A DNA stretch of 64,000 nt from CAWGAJ01 sp963820545 (GCA_963820545.1 CAWGAJ010000002.1:744001-808000); one strand, 5' to 3'; positions 8,512 through 18,952 are shown, counted from the stretch's first letter. The notes: generated by a model not told the origin, from the sequence alone. Made by a program: numbers and translations.

Positions 8512-9786
8512 TTACTTTGCCGCGATGCGTTCTTTGCCGGCCATGGGGCGCAGAACCTCGGGAATAACGATCGAGCCGTCGGCTTGTTGATAGTTTTCCA
8601 TGATGGCCACCAGGGCCCGGCTGACGGCAATGGCAGTGCCGTTAAGCGTGTGTACGAAGCGGGTGCCCTTTTCGCCTTTGACTTTGTAACGGATGTCCAG
8701 GCGCCGGGCCTGATAATCGGTGCAGTTGCTGGTGCTGGTCACCTCGCCGAACTCGTCGCGCCCGGGCATCCAAGCCTCCAGGTCGAATTTGCGATAGGCC
8801 GGTCCGCCCAGGTCGCCCGTGGCCGTGTCGATCACGCGATAAGACAGTCCCAAACCGTCGAACAACTTACATTCCATGTCGCGGAGGTGGTCCAGCATGG
8901 CGTCGCTTTGCTCGGGCAGCGTGAAGGCGAACATTTCCACCTTGGTAAATTGGTGCACGCGGAACAGCCCGCGCGTGGCCCGGCCGTGTGCGCCCGCTTC
9001 AGTGCGAAAACAGTGGCTAATGCCGCAGAGTTTGATGGGCAACTGTTCGGCCTCGATTGTGCGTCCGGCCAACATGCCGCCCAAGGTGATCTCGGCCGTG
9101 GCCACCAGGCTCAGATCGGTGTTTTCGATGCTGTAGATTTGCGTTTCCGGTCCGCGGGGGATAAAGCCGATGCCTTCGAGCACCTCGTTGCGAGCAAGAT
9201 CGGGCGTGGCAATGGGCATAAAACCCTCGCGCAAAAGCACGTTGACCGCGTATTGCTGCAAGGCCAGTTCCAGCAGCACGGCCTCGTTTTTGAGGAAATA
9301 AAATCCATGGCCCGTTACCTCGGCGCCACTTTCAAAATCCACCAGATCGAGTTTTTCGGCCAGTTCCACGTGATCGAGCGGTTTAAAATCGAAATTCGGA
9401 AGCGGAGTCTTGCCGCGGAAGAGCTCCCGATTGGAATTTTCGTCCTTGCCGATCGGCGCTTGGGGGTGGGAAAGATTGGGGATCGCCCGATGGATTTTAT
9501 CCAGTTCGATTGTCAAGGCGTCCAATTCCGCTTGGACGACTTGAGTTTTTTCCCGCAGTTGGCGTCCTTCTTCCTTGCGGGCATCGCGCTCGGCCGTGTC
9601 CTTGGCCTGACCGATTGACTTTGAAACCAGATTCGCCTGCCGGTTGAGATTCTCTACTTCCGCCAGCAGTTTTTTTCTTTTGTCTTCCCATTCCACAAAG
9701 CGGTCCACGTCGACATTCGCGCCCCGGTTGGCGCAGTTCTGCTTGACCAAGGCGGCGTTATTGAGAATAAATTTGCGATCCAACAT
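8512..9786 (-). CDS. serS: serine--tRNA ligase
   Basis: A 424-residue class II aminoacyl-tRNA synthetase that charges tRNA-Ser (and tRNA-Sec) with serine. The N-terminal arm is a long coiled coil (about residues 25-105) that grips the tRNA variable arm. Motif 2 is seen as FRTEAGAHGRATRGLFRVHQ and motif 3 near the end as LNGTAIAVSRALVAIMENYQ. Length is normal. A period-7 repeat spacer separates it from the upstream peptidase gene. Confidence 0.96.
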   Translation of the reverse strand: MLDRKFILNNAALVKQNCANRGANVDVDRFVEWEDKRKKLLAEVENLNRQANLVSKSIGQAKDTAERDARKEEGRQLREKTQVVQAELDALTIELDKIHRAIPNLSHPQAPIGKDENSNRELFRGKTPLPNFDFKPLDHVELAEKLDLVDFESGAEVTGHGFYFLKNEAVLLELALQQYAVNVLLREGFMPIATPDLARNEVLEGIGFIPRGPETQIYSIENTDLSLVATAEITLGGMLAGRTIEAEQLPIKLCGISHCFRTEAGAHGRATRGLFRVHQFTKVEMFAFTLPEQSDAMLDHLRDMECKLFDGLGLSYRVIDTATGDLGGPAYRKFDLEAWMPGRDEFGEVTSTSNCTDYQARRLDIRYKVKGEKGTRFVHTLNGTAIAVSRALVAIMENYQQADGSIVIPEVLRPMAGKERIAAK

Positions 9787-9787
9787 T

Positions 9788-9820
9788 TTAGTGGATAGTG
9801 GTTAGTGGTTAGCGGAGAGG
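9788..9820. repeat. period-7 repeat spacer
   Basis: Heptamers TAGTGGA, TAGTGGT, TAGTGGT, TAGCGGA run in register between the serS start and the peptidase stop. Degenerate short tandem repeat. Confidence 0.75.
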
Positions 9821-11185
9821 AGTAACTTTGCTTAATTCTTCCCACAATTGGGCGCTGGCTTTGATGCCGCGATGGAAATCGGCCAGGGAGAAATTTTCGT
9901 TGGGACTATGAGTATTATCGCCATCCTGGCCCCAGCCCAGCAATAGTGTTTCGGCTTTGAGTTTTGTGCTGAAGTCAGTGACGATGGGGATGGAGCCTCC
10001 TTCCCGGGTAAACACCGGCCGGCGGCCAAAGGCGTGCTCGATAGCCCGGGCAGCCGCTTCGATGTATGGGCTCTCCAAGGGAACCATCACGGCAGGACTA
10101 CCGTGCATGTCGATCAACTTGATTTCGATTCCCGGCGGACACATTTCGTTTAATCTCTGCTTCAATCCGGCGGTAATCTTGACAGGATCCTGATGCGGAA
10201 CCAGGCGAAAACTGATCTTAGCGCCGGCAGTGGCAGGGAGAACCGATTTTGCCCCTTCGCCTTGATAACCGCTCCACATGCCGCAGATATCGAACGTAGG
10301 CCGGGCCCAACGCCGTTCCAACGACGTGTAACCCTCTTCGCCCGCGCCTGCCTTAACGCCGATTTGCGCGAAGAAACTCCGCTGGTCAAAGGGCAGCGCT
10401 GCAAATTCTTTTCGCTCCCGGTCGCTAAGCGGCACAACATCGTCGTAAAAACCGGGAACTTGGATTCTGCCGCGGCCGTCGATCAAGCCGGCCAAAATTT
10501 GCGTCAGCGCATTGGCCGGATTGGTGACCGCGCCGCCGAACGATCCCGAATGCAGGTCCCGGTTCGGGCCGGTCAAGCGCAATTCATAACACAATATGCC
10601 GCGCAATCCATAACATATAGCCGGAACGCCGGGGGCGAATTGATTGCCGTCGCTGATGACCACGCAATCGCAGGCCAGGCGGTCGCTATGTTTTTCGATA
10701 AATTTTCCCAAGGCCTGGCTGCCCACTTCTTCCTCGCCTTCGATGAGATACTTCAGATTGATTGGTAATTTTCCCGTGAGCTTTATCCAGGCCTCTGCGC
10801 TTTTGACGTGCGTAAACAATTGACCTTTGTCATCCGAAGCGCCTCGGGCGTAGAGGTTGCCGTTGTGTCGCGTTGGCTCGAATGGGGGGGTAAGCCACTT
10901 TTCCAACGGATCGGTTGGTTGAACGTCATAATGCCCATAAACCAGGACGGTGGGAGCGTCGGGAATCAACGGCGATTGGGCAAAAACCAGCGGATGGCCG
11001 TCGGTGGGGATGATCTCCACCGAAAAACCTAGCCGGCCGAATTGATCGGCGATCCATTTGGCTGCCTGAATTACATCGGCCTTGCACTTTGGATCGGCAC
11101 TGACGCTGGGAATACTCAGGAATTCGCAAAGCTCGTCTTCGAAGTCCAGGGCATGGTCTTCCAGATATTGGTCAATTGAGTTCAT
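9809..11185 (-). CDS. M20 family dipeptidase
   Basis: A protein of about 458 residues, starting MNSIDQYLEDHALDF. Zinc peptidase M20 motifs are present: VLVYGHYDVQP (first metal His/Asp), ARGASDDKGQ, then the catalytic Glu in LIEGEEEVGS, CVVISDGNQ, and a late metal region EGGSIPIVTDF. The dimerisation lid lies at about residues 190-320. It belongs to the CPG2/carnosinase-like dipeptidase group that cleaves short peptides in the cytoplasm. The start at 11185 rather than 11191 is a close alternative. Confidence 0.9.
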   Translation of the reverse strand: MNSIDQYLEDHALDFEDELCEFLSIPSVSADPKCKADVIQAAKWIADQFGRLGFSVEIIPTDGHPLVFAQSPLIPDAPTVLVYGHYDVQPTDPLEKWLTPPFEPTRHNGNLYARGASDDKGQLFTHVKSAEAWIKLTGKLPINLKYLIEGEEEVGSQALGKFIEKHSDRLACDCVVISDGNQFAPGVPAICYGLRGILCYELRLTGPNRDLHSGSFGGAVTNPANALTQILAGLIDGRGRIQVPGFYDDVVPLSDRERKEFAALPFDQRSFFAQIGVKAGAGEEGYTSLERRWARPTFDICGMWSGYQGEGAKSVLPATAGAKISFRLVPHQDPVKITAGLKQRLNEMCPPGIEIKLIDMHGSPAVMVPLESPYIEAAARAIEHAFGRRPVFTREGGSIPIVTDFSTKLKAETLLLGWGQDGDNTHSPNENFSLADFHRGIKASAQLWEELSKVTPLR

Positions 11186-11279
11186 CTTCAAACCTTATTG
11201 CCAGGGGGAAATTGTCTAAATCCATAATCCCACAGTATAATAACAAGCCGCCGATACGACTATTGGGGGTCGTTTTTGG

Positions 11280-11300
11280 GGGACGGATTTTAAATCCGTC
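11280..11300. repeat. 21-bp palindrome GGACGGATTT
   Basis: Perfect palindrome with GGACGGATTT and its complement AAATCCGTCC around a central T, followed by TACTAA. A related palindrome (GGACGGTTTT...AAAACCGTC) lies at 24439-24459 after the second TMTC paralogue. Confidence 0.7.
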
Positions 11301-11315
11301 CTACTAACTAGGACA

Positions 11316-11696
11316 ATGCCTAAGCGGAGAACCGACATGTCTGAATATGCCGCCGCCACGGTCGAGCCGCTGGAAGAAACTATCCCCATCGAGCGAGAAA
11401 CAGATCAGGCCGAAACCAAACGGCAGCCGCGCTACAACGTGATCCTCTGGAACGACGACGATCATTCTTATGAGTATGTCATTGCCATGCTTATGGAGCT
11501 TTTCGGCTACCCGGTGGAAAAAGGTTTCCAATTGGCCAAGGAGGTCGATACCACGGGCCGGGTAATCGTCCTGACTACCACCAAAGAACATGCCGAACTA
11601 AAGCGCGAGCAAATCCACGCCTACGGCAAAGACGCCTATATTTCCGCCTGCAAAGGCTCGATGTGGGCCACCATCGAACCCGTGCCTGGTGAATAA
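11316..11696 (+). CDS. clpS: ATP-dependent Clp protease adaptor ClpS
   Basis: A 126-residue ClpS family protein, the adaptor that delivers N-degron substrates to ClpA/ClpC-ClpP. The core YNVILWNDDDHSYEYVIAML carries the NDD-type substrate pocket segment, and DTTGRVIVLTTTKEHAELKREQI matches the second half. The N-terminal about 40 residues are a variable tail; the start could also be ATG 11337. The gene is coupled to mtaB by a TAATG overlap. Confidence 0.88.
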   Translation: MPKRRTDMSEYAAATVEPLEETIPIERETDQAETKRQPRYNVILWNDDDHSYEYVIAMLMELFGYPVEKGFQLAKEVDTTGRVIVLTTTKEHAELKREQIHAYGKDAYISACKGSMWATIEPVPGE

Positions 11697-13015
11697 TGCC
11701 CGTTATGCCTACTCTTAAAACCGTCACGCTTGGCTGCAAGGTAAATCAATACGAGACGGAGTTTGTGCGCGAGGGCTTTAGACGCCTGGGCTATCGAGAT
11801 GCCATAAACGGCGAGCCGGCCGATTTGATCCTGATCAACTCCTGTACGGTCACGGCCGAAAGCGAGGCCAAAACCCGGAAAATTATCCGCCGCTTGGCAA
11901 AGAAAAATCCCCGGGCCGAAATCATCGTGATGGGCTGTTATGCCACGCGTGCGTCCGACGAGGTGGCAGCCTTGCCCGGCGTCAGTGAAGTGATTGAAGA
12001 CAAACGCGAACTGCCCGATTTGCTGGTACGCCGGGGATTAAGAGACATTCCAAGAGGCATATCCACGTTTGCAGGCCGGCATCGGGCCTGGGTGAAGGTC
12101 CAGGACGGCTGCCGGGAAAAATGCAGTTATTGCATCATTCCCCTGGTGCGGCCCGTGCTGGCCAGCCGGCCGGTCGAAGACGTGCTCGAGGAGATTCGTC
12201 GCCTCACTGCCGCCGGCTTTGCCGAAATTGTTTTGACGGGCATCCACTTGGGTCACTATGGCGTGGATTTCGCTCATTCTAGGCATGGCTTGGTTGATTT
12301 ACTCCGCCGCATCGTGGCCTTGGAGGGCGAATTCCGCGTGCGACTGTCGAGTATCGAGGCCGCCGAAGTCACGCCCGAGTTGCTCGATCTCATGGCCGAA
12401 CATCCTCAGCGGATCTGCCCGCATCTGCATCTTCCCCTGCAAAGCGGTTCGGATGCGATCCTCAAGAAAATGCGCCGGCATTGGACGGTCGGGCAGTTCA
12501 TCAAGCGGTGTGAGGAAATCCGTGCCCGACTTGATTTACCAGCATTGACATCCGACGTAATTGTCGGTTTTCCGGGCGAGACTGAAGCAGATTTTGCCGC
12601 TACCTGCAAAGCGGTGGAAAAAATTGGCTTTTCCCAAATTCACGTCTTTCGTTTCAGTCCGCGTCCCGGCACCGAGGCTGCTTCTTTGCCCAATCGAGTG
12701 CCGCAACGCATTCATCAACAATGGGCGGCCGAACTGGCCAAACTGGAAAAACGGTTAGCGGAGGAATATCTGGAGAAGCTCTTAGGCAGGCGTCTGCAGG
12801 TGCTGGTGGAAGGTTGCGTGCCTGGGTCACCCAATCGGCTGTTGGGCACCGCCGATCGATATGTGACCGTAGAACTTTCCGCCCAAGTAGTCGGCACACT
12901 CCGTGTGCTGATCCCGCACACGGAGTGTGCGGGCTACGCGGATTTAATCGGCCGGCTGATTAGCGTCCCAGCGGATGCGGTCGAAAGTGGGTGCCTTCAT
13001 TCGGCCGGTACTTGA
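11696..13015 (+). CDS. mtaB: MtaB-type tRNA methylthiotransferase
   Basis: A 439-residue radical-SAM enzyme that methylthiolates t6A37 to ms2t6A in tRNA. The TLGCKVNQYETE start is diagnostic for MtaB versus MiaB/RimO, with the N-terminal cluster cysteines at LGCK, NSCTVT and MGCY. The radical-SAM motif is CREKCSYC near residue 137, and a TRAM-like tail follows residue 370. The start overlaps the clpS stop (translational coupling). Palindromic repeat B lies in frame near residues 397-415 in the TRAM tail (VVGTLRVLIPHTECAGYADL), a position with no counterpart that I know of in the family. Confidence 0.92.
   Translation: MPVMPTLKTVTLGCKVNQYETEFVREGFRRLGYRDAINGEPADLILINSCTVTAESEAKTRKIIRRLAKKNPRAEIIVMGCYATRASDEVAALPGVSEVIEDKRELPDLLVRRGLRDIPRGISTFAGRHRAWVKVQDGCREKCSYCIIPLVRPVLASRPVEDVLEEIRRLTAAGFAEIVLTGIHLGHYGVDFAHSRHGLVDLLRRIVALEGEFRVRLSSIEAAEVTPELLDLMAEHPQRICPHLHLPLQSGSDAILKKMRRHWTVGQFIKRCEEIRARLDLPALTSDVIVGFPGETEADFAATCKAVEKIGFSQIHVFRFSPRPGTEAASLPNRVPQRIHQQWAAELAKLEKRLAEEYLEKLLGRRLQVLVEGCVPGSPNRLLGTADRYVTVELSAQVVGTLRVLIPHTECAGYADLIGRLISVPADAVESGCLHSAGT
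12887..12937. repeat. palindromic repeat family B inside mtaB
   Basis: GTAG...CTAC-bounded palindrome with arms GGCACACTCC and GGAGTGTGC around TGATCCC. It is inside the mtaB reading frame near the C-terminus. A second copy lies in the first TMTC gene at 20686-20736. Confidence 0.85.
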
Positions 13016-13071
13016 TTCATATCTCTTCTCCCTACACCAACGCAAATCCATGGATTACAGTCAATATATAA

Positions 13072-13099
13072 AGCCCGGGGGTTGCAATCCCTGGGCTTA
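13072..13099. terminator. hairpin after mtaB
   Basis: AAGCCCGGGG...CCCTGGGCTT hairpin in the spacer after mtaB. There is no clean T-run, so it is only a possible terminator. The rest of the 13016-13222 spacer shows nothing recognisable. Confidence 0.35.
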
Positions 13100-13222
13100 G
13101 CAATCCCTTGGCTTACGAAGATTATCAATTAATTAGCACTAAATCCCTGGTTGACCTTGCGGGAAAGCTTTGTTATAAAAAACTTATCTCTCGAACATTA
13201 TCCCTTACCGAGGAGTCTTGAA

Positions 13223-13414
13223 GTGTCTTGTAGCGAACGTAAAAAGGAACTGCGGCGGCGGCGTCATCGCGAGAAAAAGATCAAGATTTTCGCCCGGAAA
13301 CTTGTCACGGCTACGGTTTCCGAAAAGGGCATTATCGCCGATAAGCTGCGCAGTCTTACGCCCGGCGGGCGGGCGATCGTAAATAATTGGGAATTGGAGA
13401 AGCGAAAATCTTAG
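13223..13414 (+). CDS. small basic protein, planctomycete type (DUF6800-like)
   Basis: A basic protein of 63 residues (ERKKELRRRRHREKKIKIF core). The GTG at 13223 is chosen because AGGAG stands 7 bases upstream; the longer ATG form from 13151 has no such site. The Arg/Lys-rich helix followed by a short tail resembles the tiny basic proteins common in planctomycetes; the DUF6800 link is from memory. The stop overlaps the end of the opposite-strand synthetase gene by 4 bases. Function unknown, possibly nucleic-acid binding. Confidence 0.55.
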   Translation: MSCSERKKELRRRRHREKKIKIFARKLVTATVSEKGIIADKLRSLTPGGRAIVNNWELEKRKS

Positions 13415-16096
13415 ACCACGGTTTTGCTGACCAGGACCACGTCTTCTTCTTGCTTATCGTTAATCTCAAAGCCCCGATTGCGAAAGGTGGCGATCATGCG
13501 CACGTTGTCCTTGGACGTTTCGGCCACCACGCGTTTCACGCCCCACTTCTTGGCCACTTCGCAGCAGTAGTCGGTCAATAATCCGCCCAGGCCGTGACCG
13601 TGCCAGCGGTCGATGACGATCACGGCGTATTCGGCGTTTTCGTGGTCCACGTCGGCCACCAGGCGGCCCACGCCGATCAGCTTGCGCTGCCCCTCTTCCT
13701 CCACCTCGGCCACGATGCCTAATTCCCGATCGTAATCGATAAAGCAATAGCGGGTGGCCATTTCGTGGGTGGTCTGCTTGAAAAGATAACTGAAGCGGAA
13801 CCACAACGACTGCGTGGAGCAACTACCCAGCAGTTCGTGCCACATGGGCTCGTCCTCGGGCTTGATGGGCCGGAGGATTACCGGCGTCCCGTCTTTCAAT
13901 TTACGCTCGGTGACGAACTCCTCGGGATACGGCCGAATGGCCAGGTGCGTGTAGGGCCGGACCGGACGGACGACCAGGTCGCGATCGACAACCACGCGGG
14001 CGTCCAGGGCGATCACGTCCTCGGGTGTGACCAACAGCGGGTTGATGTCGAGTTCCTTGATTTCCGGATAATCGGCCACCAGATACGAAAACCGCATGAT
14101 AATCTCAATCAGCCGATCGATGTTCGCGCCCGGCTTGCCGCGGTAACCCTGCAAGAGCGGCCAGGACTTGAGCGATTCGAGCATGCGGCGGGCCAAGGCC
14201 TCGTTCAGCGGCGGCAGCCCCAGGGCCCGGTCGCGGAACACCTCCGCAGCCGTGCCGCCCATGCCCACCATGATCACCGCGCCGAAGATGGGGTCTTTTT
14301 TGGTACCCATGATCAGCTCGAAGCTGTTCGGGTAGGTGACCATTTTTTGCACGGTAACGCCGATAATGTCGGCGTCGGGCCGTTTTTCCTTGGCCCGCTG
14401 GGTAATCTTATTGAATGCCTCGCGCACCCGATCGTCACTGGTCAGATTCAGCGCCACGCCACCGATGTCGGTTTTGTGGGTGATCTGCGGGGAATGGATT
14501 TTCAAGACCACCGGGAACCCGATGCGATGGGCCACTTCCACGGCCTCATCCGCGGTGCGCGGCCTGGGGCCTGGTGACGGGTATTTCGTAGGCTTCTAAA
14601 AATGCCTTGGATACGTTCTCCGAAAGGATCTCGCCCCCTTCGGTGAGAATCGTGTCGAACACCCCCCGCAACCGCTGCCGATCGAGGCTGAATTCCAGCG
14701 GTATGTCGCGCGGCGTTTCGTGCAGAATTTGTAAATTCCGCGCATAAGACACCAGGTGCATGAACGCCCGTACCGCCTTTTCCGGCGTATTGTAGGTGGG
14801 GATTCCCGCCGCATTGAGCTTCTGCACGCCTTCGGCCACCACGTGACCGCCCATCCAAGCGGCCAGCACTGGTTTATGGGCGTGCGCAGCGGCCTTGCCC
14901 ACGGCTTCCGCCGTGCCCGTGGGATCGGTCATGGCCTGGGGCGTGAGGATCACCAGCACGGCATCCACGTTTTTGTCCTTGAGCACCACTTCCATGGCCT
15001 TGGAAAAACGGTCGGGCGGGGCATCGCCCAAAACGTCAATGGGATTATTGTGCGACCAGCAGGCGGGCAGAAACTCGTTGAGTTTTTCCATCGTTTCCTC
15101 AGAAAGCTTGGCCAACTCGCCTGCGCGGTCAATCACGGCGTCGGTGGTCATTACGCCCGGTCCGCCGGCGTTGGTGATGATCGCCAGGCGATCGCCCTTG
15201 GGCTGTTGCTGCCGGGCGAGAAGTTCGGCGCAGTCGAACATGTCTTCGATTTGGAAGATGCGTTCGATGCCGGCACGCTGGAAAGCCGCTTCATACACGG
15301 CATCCACTCCGGCCATGGCCCCGGTATGCGACGCCGCCGCCTGGGCCGATTCCGCAAATCGGCCGGCCTTGTAAGCCACGATGGGCTTGGTTCGTGCAAA
15401 AGCCCGGGCCGCCGACATGAATTCCCGCGCTTCGCTGATCGACTCGATATAAAGGATAATCGAGCGCGTTTCCGTGGCCGAACCGAGATAGTCGATCAAG
15501 TCGCCCATGCTCACGTCCAGCATGTTGCCCACCGAGACAAAATACGAAAAGCCAATCCCTTCGTCCAATGCCCAGTCCAACACCGAAGTGCAGAGCGCGC
15601 CGGACTGGGAAATAAAGCCCACGTGTCCTTTGGCCGGCGTGGCAGTGGCAAAACTGGCGTTCAGCGAGATGCCCGGCACGATGATGCCCAGACAGTTGGG
15701 CCCCAAAATCCTCATGCCATCGAACTTTTTTTGCTCTTGATGCACCAGGTCCTCGAGCTTTTTCCCCTCCGGCCCGATCTCCCGGAATCCGGCAGAGATA
15801 ATAACCAATCCCTGGGTCCCGGCCTCGCCGCATTGCCGGACAATTCCCGGCACTGTGGCGGCAGGGGTGCAAATCACGGCGAGATCTGGTGCATGAGGCA
15901 GGCTGGGTATGTCCTTGTAGGCCTGGATGCCTTGAACCGATTCTCGCTTGGGATTAACTGGATAGACCACGCCTCGAAAGCCTGAGCCCACAAGATTTCG
16001 CAACACGGTATAGCCCACGCTCGTGGGCGTATCGCTAGCCCCGATAACAGCCACCCGATGCGGTTCGAATATTTTATCCAGGTTGCGAATGCTCAC
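13411..16096 (-). CDS. ADP-forming acyl-CoA synthetase fused to GNAT acetyltransferase (Pat-like), one frameshift
   Basis: Two reading frames that join near 14556 give about 895 residues. Order: CoA-binding domain (MSIRNLDKIFEPHRVAVIGASDTPTSVG), succinyl-CoA-ligase-like domain with GPNCLGI (about residue 135), ATP-grasp domain (GFPVVLKIHSPQITHKTDIGGVALNL) and a C-terminal GNAT acetyltransferase (DRWHGHGLGGLLTDYCCEVA). This is the architecture of PatZ/YfiQ-type protein acetyltransferases, where the ligase part is often catalytically dead and senses acetyl-CoA. Restoring one GC unit in GCGC gives RPQAARTADEAVEVAH, so the split is probably a sequencing error. Confidence 0.88.
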
Positions 16097-16374
16097 GATC
16101 TTATCCTCGAGTTCAGGGACTGGAAGAATGCTATGAGCGTATATCTAGTATTATGTAAATCTTACATTTTACTAATTCGACGTAAGCTGCGAAAGCGTTA
16201 AGGATTACGTTAAAACTTCCGATCACAAAGCTTGCAGCGGTTAAATGGCGCTAGTCGATTAGGTGATATATAAGCTATAAACGCCTTGTTATGGGGGTGA
16301 GATTAACAACATTGGGGGAGGAAAGCCCAGTTTCGCGCTAATTTACTGTTCCCGATCCCCGATTTCTTATGTAA

Positions 16375-17239
16375 TCAGGGCAGTCCCATAAAGTAGCAGA
16401 TCAGCCAATCGCGGATCACATCGGGAACGATTTTGAAGCCCCGGAACATAAAACGATTGCCAAAACGGAGGAAATATCGCGTTTTGGGCCGGGGTGAAGT
16501 CAAGGCATGGACCACTGCCCGGACCACGATATCCGCCGGTTCGGCATGGCGGGCGATGTTCTCGATGGACTTGCGCAAGGCCGTTAAATCCGGCTCATAA
16601 AGGTCCAGGGAATTGTCGGGAATGGTGGCGGCAAGCTCATCGGCCGCAGAGGTGGATTTTTCCCAAATTGGCGTGTCGATTGGGCCGGGCTCTACCAAGG
16701 AAACGCCGATGCCCCAGGTGCGCAATTCCATTCGCAAGGCATCGGTGAGCGCTTCCAGGGCGAATTTTGAGGCGCAGTAAGGCCCCAGATACGGTGTAGA
16801 CACCGCGCCGTTGACCGAACCGATATTCACAATCCTGCCTTTGGCAATCCGCAACAAAGGGAGCACGGCCTGCGTAACGGCGATCTGGCCGATAACATTG
16901 ACTTCCAATTGGCGGCGGAGTTCCGCGATGGGCAGAATTTCCAGCGGTCCGGAAACGGCGATGCCGGCATTGTTGACCAAGCCGGCCAATCCCTGATGGC
17001 CGGTTTCCTCTTTGATCCGTGCGGCCGCGGCGCTAATTGCGGCGTCGTCGGTAACGTCGATCATTACCGGGCTTAAGCGCGACGAAGCCTGCGCCCGCAG
17101 ACGCTGGGCCGCGGATTGCGTGCGCACGCCGGCGAAAACCCGGAAACCGCGGCGGTCCAGCTCCCGCGCAGGCCGCGCCTATGCCGGTCGAAGCGCCGGT
17201 AATCAGGACCGCCTGAGGTTGTTCGTCGGCTGTTGACAT
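16375..17239 (-). CDS. short-chain dehydrogenase/reductase (one frameshift)
   Basis: About 288 residues after joining two frames. The N-terminus carries the Rossmann motif LITGASTGIG. The frame breaks near 17187; adding back one GC unit gives GAACARELDRRGF, a normal SDR helix. Then come NNAGIAVSG, the catalytic Ser in INIGSVNG, and YCASK (Tyr/Lys pair). The C-terminal part includes a membrane-affine tail. Classical SDR; substrate unknown. Confidence 0.85.
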
Positions 17240-17286
17240 GTTGATTATTATGGCAGATTTGTCCCGAGTATCAACCTAGGCATTAG

Positions 17287-17370
17287 GAGGACAGGCATTC
17301 CTGCCTGTCTTTTCGTGCCAGACAAGAATGTCTTTTTCTAGCCAGACAAGAATGTCTGGCCTCCTGATTA
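17287..17370. repeat. clustered short palindromes
   Basis: GGACAGGCATTCCTGCCTGTC is followed by two CCAGACAAGAATGTCT units in direct order. They fill the gap between the SDR and the permease genes, which share strand. Similar small palindromes occur in other gaps of the window. Confidence 0.55.
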
Positions 17371-17388
17371 GGCTAGGGCCTCTAATCC

Positions 17389-18855
17389 CTATATCACCAC
17401 CAACACAAAGTAGGCTATTAGTACCACGGCCATAATGTACATCAGCCATTTTACGTCGCGGCCCTGACCGGCCAGCAGTTTGATGAGTGGGTAAGCGATG
17501 CAGCCCAGGGCCAGGCCGTCGGCGATGGAGAAAGTCATGGGGATGCCAATAATAATCAGAAAGGCGGGAATGCTTTCGGCATAATTTCCCCATTCCACTT
17601 TGGTGATGTTGGTCATCATCATGGACCCTACTATTACCAAGGCCGGCGCGGTAATGGGCGGATAACTGCCGATCACCGCGATAATCGGGCTGAAAAAAAG
17701 TGCCAACAGGAACAAACCGGCGGTTGTCAGGGCGGTCAAGCCTGTGCGACCGCCTTGCTCCACTCCGGATGCGCTTTCAATAAAACTGGTCACGGTGCTG
17801 GTGCCCAAGGCGGCGCCGGCCACGGTGCCCAGGGCGTCGGAGATCAGCGCCCGGTGTGCCCGGGGCAAGCGATTATCCTTGATTAATCCCGCCTGTTCGG
17901 CCACGCCGATCAGGGTTCCCAAGGTGTCGAAGAGCACCATGAACAAAAAGACCAGAATAAAGGGCAGCATGGGCCAGGATAGAGCGCCGATCAGGTCCAT
18001 TTTCAAAAAAGTCGGTTTAATGCTCGGCGGGGCGGAAACGATATTCGCAATATCTGAATAATTGTTTATTGCCGGTAAAGTGAATCGTTTCATCAACATC
18101 GATTCTTCAATGGGCTTATATTGCATTACTGCATCGCCCAGATACGGCATACCGAGTCGCAAGGCCACGGCCAACAATCCGCCGGCGATAATGCCCAAAA
18201 GAATCGATCCGCGCACGCGCCGGGCGTGCAAAAACGCGGTTACAATCAAGCCAAAGAAGAAAACGATGATGTCGGGCGAGGAAAACTGGACGTTCATTTT
18301 CACGCCGGTGCCGGGATCGGGAATTACCAGATGGGTAAATTGCAGCCCGATAAAAGCGATGTACAAGCCGATGCCCACGGCAATGCCGTTGCGCATGCTG
18401 GGGCTGATGGCCTCCATGAGTTTTTCCCGCACGCCCAACATCGAAAGCAGCAGGAACAAAACACCGGAGTAAAATACCACGCCCAAGCCGATTTGCCAGG
18501 CAGTGGTCGAGTCGGCCTGGATCCCCCCGGCCTGAATCCGTTCGGCAATCATTGCTTGGGCGGCGGGCAAGAACGTGAGGACGAAAAAGAAATTCTCGCC
18601 CATGCCGGGCGCCTGGGCGATGGGGTAGCGGGCGTAGAGCCCCATGATGATCGTGGCCAAGGCGGCCGACAGGCAGGTGGCCGTGGTGACGGCGCCAAAG
18701 TCCATGCCCGTTTGAATGTTGAACATTTCTCCCGAGAGCACCGCCGGCTGCACAAAAATGATGTATGCCATCGTGAGAAAGGTCGTCACCCCGGCCAGCA
18801 ATTCGGTGCGCACGGTGGTCTTGTTTTCGGACAGATGAAAAATGCGGTCGATCAT
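17389..18855 (-). CDS. NCS2-type purine permease (AzgA-like)
   Basis: A 488-residue integral membrane protein. About 12-14 hydrophobic segments are visible. The MIDRIFHLSENKTTVRTELLAGVTTFLTMAYIIFVQP start is characteristic of the AzgA branch of nucleobase:cation symporters, which import adenine, guanine or hypoxanthine. The conserved middle (DTLGTLIGVAEQAGLI) and the late SIPAFLIIIGIPMTFSIADGLA match the family. Substrate choice among purines cannot be decided. No regulator is adjacent. Confidence 0.88.
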   Translation of the reverse strand: MIDRIFHLSENKTTVRTELLAGVTTFLTMAYIIFVQPAVLSGEMFNIQTGMDFGAVTTATCLSAALATIIMGLYARYPIAQAPGMGENFFFVLTFLPAAQAMIAERIQAGGIQADSTTAWQIGLGVVFYSGVLFLLLSMLGVREKLMEAISPSMRNGIAVGIGLYIAFIGLQFTHLVIPDPGTGVKMNVQFSSPDIIVFFFGLIVTAFLHARRVRGSILLGIIAGGLLAVALRLGMPYLGDAVMQYKPIEESMLMKRFTLPAINNYSDIANIVSAPPSIKPTFLKMDLIGALSWPMLPFILVFLFMVLFDTLGTLIGVAEQAGLIKDNRLPRAHRALISDALGTVAGAALGTSTVTSFIESASGVEQGGRTGLTALTTAGLFLLALFFSPIIAVIGSYPPITAPALVIVGSMMMTNITKVEWGNYAESIPAFLIIIGIPMTFSIADGLALGCIAYPLIKLLAGQGRDVKWLMYIMAVVLIAYFVLVVI

Positions 18856-18890
18856 TTTTATTAAGTGGTTAGTAGATAGTAATTTGTAAG

Positions 18891-18952
18891 TTTATTGAGT
18901 CTCATGAAATTAAAGTCAGGCAGCCGCCGGCTAACAGCCGGCGGAAAACGCC
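18891..18952. repeat. long intergenic repeat D, copy 1
   Basis: About 62 bp containing GTCAGGCAGCCGCCGGC, TAACA and GCCGGCGG (a strong CCGCCGGC/GCCGGCGG hairpin), preceded by TTATTGAGTCTCATGAAA. A near-identical copy lies at 61318-61379. It is placed just upstream of the permease start, which it may affect. A short period-7 run (AGTGGTT, AGTAGAT) precedes it. Confidence 0.85.

Noticed and set aside
8476..9618. 380-codon plus-strand frame
   Set aside because: Shadow of serS on the other strand; the serS frame carries all class II motifs.
13020..13140. tRNA-like sequence after mtaB
   Set aside because: There is only one hairpin and no cloverleaf or CCA end; no tRNA gene could be supported anywhere in the window.
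14756..15985. 409-codon plus-strand frame
   Set aside because: Antisense to the acyl-CoA synthetase; His/Gly/Arg-rich composition typical of shadow frames.
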